From the NCBI GenBank assembly GCA_001828855.1, contig MHZT01000013.1:171336-235335 (forward strand): DNA of 64,000 nucleotides, written 5' to 3'. Below the pieces are notes generated by a model. That model did not search any database, had not been told where the DNA came from, and worked only from the letters and a program-made list of their open reading frames with translations. Source of the stretch: Rhodobacterales bacterium RIFCSPHIGHO2_02_FULL_62_130 (lineage in GTDB: Bacteria > Pseudomonadota > Alphaproteobacteria > Rhodobacterales > Rhodobacteraceae). This document shows positions 61,883-64,000 of the stretch, piece by piece. The translations under genes and the position numbers were made by a program. Numbering within the stretch: the stretch's first letter is position 1; every line of letters starts with the position of its first letter.

Positions 61883-63997
61883 ATGACACTGATCCTTGAA
61901 CCGAACGACCCCACGCCCTTCACGGTCGCTCCAAGCTTTGCCGAGGTGCTGGTTTCCCGGCTGCGGGCAAGTTGCAAGCCAAAGGCCGCGCTGTACCCAA
62001 GCCAAGCCAAGGTGCCGGACAGTTCTGTCGATACCGACCTGGAAGACGACCTCTTGCCCGAAATGGAACGCACAGAGGCAGCACCTATGGAGCCCGCGTC
62101 GGCAGCACCTCCTGCGACGCTGCCGACGCGCCGCTTGCTGACCATCTTGCGGCTGGCGGCGACCTTTGTCTCGGAGGAGGCCCTTGAACCGCTGCGCCTC
62201 CGTGGCGCCGTTACGATCCTGCGCGGGATTGATGTCCGCGATCTACCCCTGATCATGGAAGGCTTGAAGACGGCACTTCCCGATCAGGGCTGGCGGGTTT
62301 TGGAGCCTTCGGTCTCTGAAGGTGCGATCAGCAAAACCTCCGCGGAGCGGTTCCTTCGGGAAATCGACAGATCGCTCGACACGATGGCGCCGGTACTGAT
62401 CCTGCTGCCTTTCGAGATCGCTCTGCCAGCCCATCTGCAGCAGCCAGGGGTCGCCAGCTTCACATACGCGCCGATCTCGGCCGACATCCTTCTCGGCTTT
62501 CTTGAGGCGATAGACCGCGCACCCGAGGATGCGGGCGCGTTTCGCAGCGCCTTGCCTGAACCGACAATCCTTGCACGGCTTGATACGGCGCAAGCCGCGG
62601 CGGCGCTCCGGTTCGGATCCGGACTTGATCTCGCACAGCGGCTGGAAGCCCTGACCGGTCCAAACCCGGATGGTCCGAGGCTTGAAGAGGGGTTCAGCGA
62701 CAGTCCCGTTGTTCAAGCCGCGCGGAGGGTCGTCGCGGATTTTGGGGCCTGGCGCCGCGGTGAAATCGGCTGGTCCGACTTCAGCCACTCGCTTCTGCTT
62801 TACGGACCTCCTTGGACCGGCAAAACCATGCTTGCCCGCGCAATGGGCAATTCCGCGGGCATCGCCTTCGTCACTGGCAGTTTTGCCGAATGGCAGGCCG
62901 CGGGACATTTGGGGGACATGCTGCGGGAAATGCGCCGGACCTTTGCCGGGGCGCGTCGGAAAGCCCCGGCCATCCTGTTCATCGACGAGATCGATGCCAT
63001 GGGCTCCCGCACCGGCGATGATCGACACAATCAGAACTATAGGGCGCAGGTCATCAACGGGTTTCTTGGGGAGATGAACGCGATCGCCATCGAACCCGGC
63101 GTGGTGGTTGTCGGGGCCTGCAACCACGTTGACAGGATCGATCCGGCTGTGGTCCGTGCGGGTCGATTTGACCTCAAGTTTGAAGTGCCCATGCCGGACG
63201 CGGACGCAATTCTTGCTGTGTTGCGTCAGCATCTCAAAGTCGACTTTCCGGCGGACGACCTTCAACTGCTCGCGCGGCAGGCAGTTGGGCACAGCCTTGC
63301 TAGCATCGACGCGGCAATCCGAGCGACCAGATCGGAGGCGCGACATACCGGCCAGCCGCTCGATCTTGCCATGCTGCGCGATCAGTTGCGCCTGACGCCC
63401 GAGGAGGAAGACCGAGACGTGCTGTGGCGGTATGCGGTGCATGAAGCGGGGCACACCGTGGTTTCCGCGGCGCTGCGGCTTGGCACCATCCACCGGATGT
63501 CCATTTCTCGTGATGGTGGACAGGTCGCAAGCCAGCCCGTCATCGGCCATGGGGTGTTGACCGAGATCGAGAACCAGATTTGCCACGATATGGCTGGCCG
63601 CGCTGCCGAGGCAATGATCTTCGGTGAAGTCTCGGCCGGAGCAGGCGGATCTTTGGCATCCGACCTGTCGCAAGCCACGCGGCGGGCGCTGATGATCGAA
63701 ACCACCTGGGGCCTCGGGAATCTCGGCCCGATCTGGATGCCTGCACCAGAAACCGTGCTGCTGACCGATGAACATCTGCGCAACCGGGTTCGGGCGAGGA
63801 TGGAGGCCGCAGAGGAGCGCGCCCTTGCCATCCTGACCACTCATAGGGCCAACCTCATCAGCCTCGCCGAAACCCTACTGGAAAAGCGCAGCATGCGTGA
63901 GGCGGAGATTCTGCCCTGGGTCCATGCCGTGCAAGCTCATGCGGCCCAAGCAGACGAGGTAAATCCGGACCACGACAAAGGGCCTCTGGAAACCTGA
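61883..63997 (+). CDS. Soluble FtsH-like AAA+ ATPase / M41 metalloprotease
   Basis: A 704-residue protein. Residues 1-300 are a unique domain with no TM helix, replacing the membrane anchor of FtsH. The AAA+ module has Walker A GPPWTGKT (about 308-315; Trp for the usual Gly), Walker B ILFIDEIDAMG (about 364) and RAGRFD (arginine finger region). The M41 protease part has HEAGH (520-524) and the third zinc ligand Asp594 in SDLSQATRRAL. It should unfold and cut specific proteins in the cytoplasm. Such genes are scattered in accessory regions; the target is unknown. Confidence 0.85.
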   Translation: MTLILEPNDPTPFTVAPSFAEVLVSRLRASCKPKAALYPSQAKVPDSSVDTDLEDDLLPEMERTEAAPMEPASAAPPATLPTRRLLTILRLAATFVSEEALEPLRLRGAVTILRGIDVRDLPLIMEGLKTALPDQGWRVLEPSVSEGAISKTSAERFLREIDRSLDTMAPVLILLPFEIALPAHLQQPGVASFTYAPISADILLGFLEAIDRAPEDAGAFRSALPEPTILARLDTAQAAAALRFGSGLDLAQRLEALTGPNPDGPRLEEGFSDSPVVQAARRVVADFGAWRRGEIGWSDFSHSLLLYGPPWTGKTMLARAMGNSAGIAFVTGSFAEWQAAGHLGDMLREMRRTFAGARRKAPAILFIDEIDAMGSRTGDDRHNQNYRAQVINGFLGEMNAIAIEPGVVVVGACNHVDRIDPAVVRAGRFDLKFEVPMPDADAILAVLRQHLKVDFPADDLQLLARQAVGHSLASIDAAIRATRSEARHTGQPLDLAMLRDQLRLTPEEEDRDVLWRYAVHEAGHTVVSAALRLGTIHRMSISRDGGQVASQPVIGHGVLTEIENQICHDMAGRAAEAMIFGEVSAGAGGSLASDLSQATRRALMIETTWGLGNLGPIWMPAPETVLLTDEHLRNRVRARMEAAEERALAILTTHRANLISLAETLLEKRSMREAEILPWVHAVQAHAAQADEVNPDHDKGPLET

Positions 63998-64000
63998 CAC

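Overview
The window looks like a chromosomal segment of a high-GC alphaproteobacterium of the Rhodobacteraceae/Paracoccaceae type (Rhodobacter, Paracoccus and Gemmobacter relatives). The reasons are the heterotetrameric sarcosine oxidase operon, the dnaG-rpoD pair, a TctCBA transporter with its own two-component system, many ABC/osmolyte catabolic clusters, very tight ATGA/TGATG gene overlaps, and GANTC (CcrM-type) sites near promoters. No taxon was checked by search.

Layout. 1-5671 (+): a cluster resembling hydroxyproline degradation (DapA-family lyase/deaminase, FAD amino-acid dehydrogenase, proline-racemase-family epimerase, two SDRs, a ProC-like reductase), with a 47-codon relic of an aldehyde dehydrogenase squeezed between two genes. 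6233-6307 (-): tRNA-Glu. 6383-12256 (-): housekeeping genes recJ, glpX and hom, then a small lipoprotein and a pirin. 12365-17116 (-): four TadE/TadG-type pilus genes, including two paralogous VWA-domain TadG proteins. 17470-18903 (+): glutamate dehydrogenase. 19112-25254 (+): soxBDAG plus an M20 amidohydrolase. 25346-29410 (+): dnaG and rpoD, with four evenly placed GATTC sites before rpoD. 29514-29816: a small ABM-fold protein. 29926-34940 (-): three envelope polysaccharide/LPS-modification genes. 35010-41290: a TctDE-like two-component system, divergent from a periplasmic binding protein and tctCBA.

41390-49173 is an accessory insertion. It holds an orphan HTH-type fragment, a repeat array resembling a transposon end, and an operon tniB(TnsC)-tniA(TnsB)-tnsA read leftward. 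Upstream lies an orphan IS1595-type zinc-ribbon/HTH protein, then a DUF6880-type protein. No TniQ gene and no CRISPR array are visible, and the TnsA-like protein appears to have Arg where the catalytic Lys is expected. This is the best candidate in the window for something undescribed.

49268-60179 is a catabolic and uptake locus around an RpiR regulator. Leftward run a class III aminotransferase, an N-formylglutamate amidohydrolase-like protein, a glutamine-synthetase-like ligase and an isochorismatase-fold hydrolase. Rightward run a branched-chain-type ABC transporter (fused LivM-LivG, binding protein, LivF, LivH) and an ornithine cyclodeaminase. Together they suggest import of an unknown amino compound that is then broken down via glutamate/proline-type intermediates. 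60380-63997 begins another accessory stretch: an orphan DUF2384 (MbcA/ParS/Xre) antitoxin, about 1.1 kb with no convincing gene, and a soluble FtsH-like AAA+/M41 metalloprotease.
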